Of a stretch of DNA of 7,547 nucleotides, positions 6,186-7,547 are shown piece after piece. The DNA is taken from the NCBI GenBank assembly GCA_916719935.1, contig CAKAPY010000059.1, positions 1-7,547 of the forward strand, written 5' to 3'. The notes under the pieces were generated by a model. The model made no database searches, was not told the DNA's origin, and saw only the letters and a list, made by a program, of their open reading frames with translations. The stretch is from an uncultured Actinomyces sp. (lineage in GTDB: Bacteria; Actinomycetota; Actinomycetes; Actinomycetales; Actinomycetaceae). Every line of letters begins with the position of its first letter. Position 1 is the stretch's first letter. The position numbers were made by a program, and so were the translations under genes.

Positions 6186-6641
6186 TCAACGAGTCGGGAC
6201 ACGCACTTCCTGACCAACTTGCAATGCACCCTGAACATCATTGAGCTCTTCGATGTCGTTGACAACATCTTTCAGTGGACGAGTGGTCGAGACTCCCTGA
6301 GCCAAACTCCACACGCTATCCCCGCTTGTCACAGAAACCACACGAGTCGGACCGTCGTACGGCTGAGTTTGCAAAGCAAGACCCGCACCAACTGCAATTC
6401 CCGTAGCGGCAATAAAGGCTACAGCACCGCTGATCAAGCGCCGAAGTCCCAGAGACGAACGCGTAGCGATAACCGGGCGACGACGCATCGAAGGATCATC
6501 ATTGCGAAGGAGCTCACGGCGACGTCGAGCCGATGGGGCCTGACGAATGTCATAAACAGGGGCCAGGGATTCCTCGGAGACGAGTTGTAGGTGCGGGCGA
6601 CGAGCCCCCTCTTGAGACGCTGCAACAGTCATTGTGCTCAC
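6186..6641 (-). CDS. LysM-domain membrane protein, SOS-induced cell-division suppressor (ChiZ/DivS/YneA type)
   Basis: A 151-residue protein with a basic cytoplasmic N-terminus (RRRRELLR at 39-46, RRR at 53-55), one transmembrane helix (about 69-91, LISGAVAFIAATG and on) and an external C-terminal LysM domain (about 101-149, with SGDSVWSLA at 106-114 and ELNDVQGALQVGQEV at 132-146). This is the architecture of M. tuberculosis Rv2719c (ChiZ) and corynebacterial DivS, which halt septation after DNA damage. It sits in the same place, divergent from lexA and followed by nrdR. The GTG at 6641 is chosen because AAAGGGG (6648-6654) lies 6 nt upstream. An in-frame ATG at 6728 would put the promoter and an SOS box inside the gene. 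An SOS box overlaps the predicted -10, so LexA should repress it. The function is inferred from synteny and architecture; enzymatic activity on peptidoglycan is not implied. Confidence 0.88.
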   Translation of the reverse strand: MSTMTVAASQEGARRPHLQLVSEESLAPVYDIRQAPSARRRRELLRNDDPSMRRRPVIATRSSLGLRRLISGAVAFIAATGIAVGAGLALQTQPYDGPTRVVSVTSGDSVWSLAQGVSTTRPLKDVVNDIEELNDVQGALQVGQEVRVPTR

Positions 6642-6647
6642 GATGTT

Positions 6648-6654
6648 CCCCTTT
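6648..6654 (-). promoter_or_regulatory. Ribosome binding site deciding the LysM gene start
   Basis: The minus strand reads AAAGGGG, 6 nt before GTG at 6641. The ATG three codons further in (6632) is worse placed for this site, and the upstream ATG at 6728 has no such site. Confidence 0.7.
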
Positions 6655-6672
6655 CGGTCGTACAGATGTTCG

Positions 6673-6688
6673 TCGAACACTTGTACGA
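6673..6688. promoter_or_regulatory. SOS box 1 (LexA operator of the LysM gene)
   Basis: TCGAAC-ACTT-GTACGA matches the actinobacterial LexA operator TCGAAC-N4-GTTCGA with one mismatch. It overlaps the predicted -10 of the LysM gene (6685-6690) and lies 31 bp upstream of its GTG, the arrangement expected for direct repression. Confidence 0.82.
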
Positions 6689-6713
6689 TAGCAATTCTTT
6701 CGGGAGATGTCGA
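6685..6713 (-). promoter_or_regulatory. Predicted promoter of the LysM division-suppressor gene
   Basis: On the minus strand: TCGACA (6708-6713, five of six matching TTGACA), exactly 17 bp, then TATCGT (6685-6690, TANNNT type). Four bases of the -10 belong to SOS box 1. Transcription would start near 6678, giving a leader of about 37 nt with the AAAGGGG site. Confidence 0.65.
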
Positions 6714-6720
6714 GCCACTT

Positions 6721-6736
6721 TCGAACATATGTTTGA
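6721..6736. promoter_or_regulatory. SOS box 2 (LexA operator of lexA)
   Basis: TCGAAC-ATAT-GTTTGA matches TCGAAC-N4-GTTCGA with one mismatch and satisfies CGAAC-N4-GTTYG fully. It overlaps the predicted lexA -35 (6733-6738), so LexA binding should block its own transcription. Its centre is 48 bp from that of box 1. Confidence 0.88.
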
Positions 6737-6760
6737 TTTACTCATTTTCTCCCGTATTCT
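6733..6760 (+). promoter_or_regulatory. Predicted lexA promoter
   Basis: TTGATT (6733-6738, four of six matching TTGACA), 16 bp, then TATTCT (6755-6760, TANNNT type). The start would be near 6767, leaving a leader of about 60 nt. SOS box 2 covers part of the -35. Confidence 0.55.
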
Positions 6761-6814
6761 TAACACTGTGAGTGGACCATTGAGCACGCTCATTTCCGTC
6801 CAGTTTTTAGTTCC

Positions 6815-6820
6815 GAAGGG
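6815..6820 (+). promoter_or_regulatory. Ribosome binding site of lexA
   Basis: GAAGGG lies 6 nt before the GTG at 6827. It supports a GTG start, giving the protein opening MSSDTELTGRQ. Confidence 0.75.
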
Positions 6821-6826
6821 ATAATC

Positions 6827-7513
6827 GTGAGCAGCGACACAGAATTGACAGGTCGACAAATCGAAATTCTGCGCCTGATCAACACCGAGGTGCGTCGGCG
6901 TGGCTTCCCTCCTTCGGTACGCGAAATCGCACAAATCGTCGGCCTTTCTTCACCTTCGACGGTGAAGCACCATCTCGACACGCTCGAACGCCTTGGCTAC
7001 CTTCAGAAGGTTCCCGGGCTTCCCCGAGCACTAGAAGTATCTGAATCTGGAAGAACTCTTCTCGGAGAAAAGGACACAAAAGCCTCGTCAGCCCAAGAGA
7101 TCGTGACGGTCGAAATTCCAACCGGCCACGTAGATGAGGATGCCTCAGCAATTCCCCTGGTCGGACGAATCGCTGCTGGCGCTCCGATCACCGCCGAACA
7201 GGCAATCGAAGATATCTTCCAATTGCCGACACGATTGACCGGTCATGGTGAGCTCTTCATGCTTGAAGTCCACGGTGACTCCATGGTGGACGCAGGCATC
7301 CTCGACGGCGATTTTGTTGTCATCCGCAGTCAATCCACTGCGATCAACGGCGAATTTGTTGCTGCAATGATTGACGGAGAGGCAACGGTCAAAGAATTTT
7401 CCAGAACTTCTGACCACATCTGGCTCCTCCCCCACAATCAGGACTACGCGCCGATCCCCGGTGATAACGCCACAATCATGGGCAGGGTCGTCACTGTCAT
7501 TCGTTCACTGTAG
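6827..7513 (+). CDS. lexA: LexA repressor, SOS regulator with self-cleaving peptidase domain
   Basis: LexA binds SOS boxes as a dimer and, when RecA filaments form on single-stranded DNA, cleaves itself and releases the regulon. The protein has 228 residues. The N-terminal winged helix (L7 to about 70) contains LTGRQIEILRLI, GFPPSVREIAQIVGL (26-40) and the recognition-helix region SSPSTVKHHLDTLE (41-54). A linker of about 35 residues follows. The cleavage site is A117-G118 in VGRIAAGAPI (112-121). The catalytic dyad is S152 (GDSM) and K189 (ATVKEF). NQDYAPIPG and VVTVIRSL close the fold as in the family. The start is GTG, with GAAGGG 6 nt upstream. It is divergent from the LysM suppressor, with two SOS boxes between them. 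The gene ends in tandem stops, TAG then TAA. The last 34 bases of the window hold no feature I can support. Confidence 0.97.
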   Translation: MSSDTELTGRQIEILRLINTEVRRRGFPPSVREIAQIVGLSSPSTVKHHLDTLERLGYLQKVPGLPRALEVSESGRTLLGEKDTKASSAQEIVTVEIPTGHVDEDASAIPLVGRIAAGAPITAEQAIEDIFQLPTRLTGHGELFMLEVHGDSMVDAGILDGDFVVIRSQSTAINGEFVAAMIDGEATVKEFSRTSDHIWLLPHNQDYAPIPGDNATIMGRVVTVIRSL

Positions 7514-7547
7514 TAAACAGCAGTTCCTCAGACTTAATGAGTGTGGC

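Noticed and set aside
7514..7547. CTCA/TGAG pairing after lexA as a terminator
   Set aside because: Only four pairs, no T-run, and the sequence ends too soon to judge.

Overview
The window comes from an actinobacterium. The gene order lexA / LysM cell-division suppressor / nrdR matches Mycobacterium tuberculosis Rv2720-Rv2719c-Rv2718c and the Corynebacterium lexA-divS-nrdR locus. The DinB has the N-terminal extension typical of actinobacteria, and the helicase is of the actinobacterial HelD type. GC content looks mid-range by eye (not computed), which would suit a lower-GC member of the Actinomycetaceae, but the genus is a guess.

Layout, left to right. (1) 1-1103, minus: dinB (DNA polymerase IV), cut by the left edge. 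(2) 1134-1931, plus: a spermidine-synthase-like methyltransferase-fold protein, divergent from dinB across a 30-bp gap that holds one symmetric -10 element usable in both directions. (3) 1928-3115, minus: a PAC2-family protein whose stop codon interlocks with that of gene 2 in a shared CTAG. (4) A 174-bp divergent intergenic region with two small inverted repeats. (5) 3290-5545, plus: a HelD-type superfamily 1 helicase-like ATPase expected to act on RNA polymerase. (6) 5631-6113, minus: nrdR, apparently leaderless from a GTG start. (7) 6186-6641, minus: a single-pass membrane protein with a C-terminal LysM domain, equivalent to ChiZ/DivS/YneA. (8) 6827-7513, plus: lexA, divergent from gene 7. 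Two LexA operators (SOS boxes) lie between them, one over each predicted promoter. No RNA gene, CRISPR array, insertion sequence or other mobile element is visible.

How they work together. The right third is a compact DNA-damage module. LexA represses itself and the LysM division suppressor; on damage LexA cleaves itself, division pauses, and LexA levels later recover. NrdR, which represses ribonucleotide reductase genes, sits beside it and links dNTP supply to the same neighbourhood but has its own promoter. DinB is a translesion polymerase, yet no SOS box is seen at its start, so it may lie outside the LexA regulon. HelD rescues or recycles RNA polymerase and in some actinobacteria protects it from rifamycins. 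PAC2 and the spermidine-synthase-like protein have no firm pathway here.

Most of the window is recognisable housekeeping or stress-response content. I found no clear sign of an undescribed system. The observations most worth checking are the regulatory architectures: the paired SOS boxes, the symmetric bidirectional -10 and the leaderless nrdR promoter with its palindrome. The class and role of the HelD protein also deserve a look.
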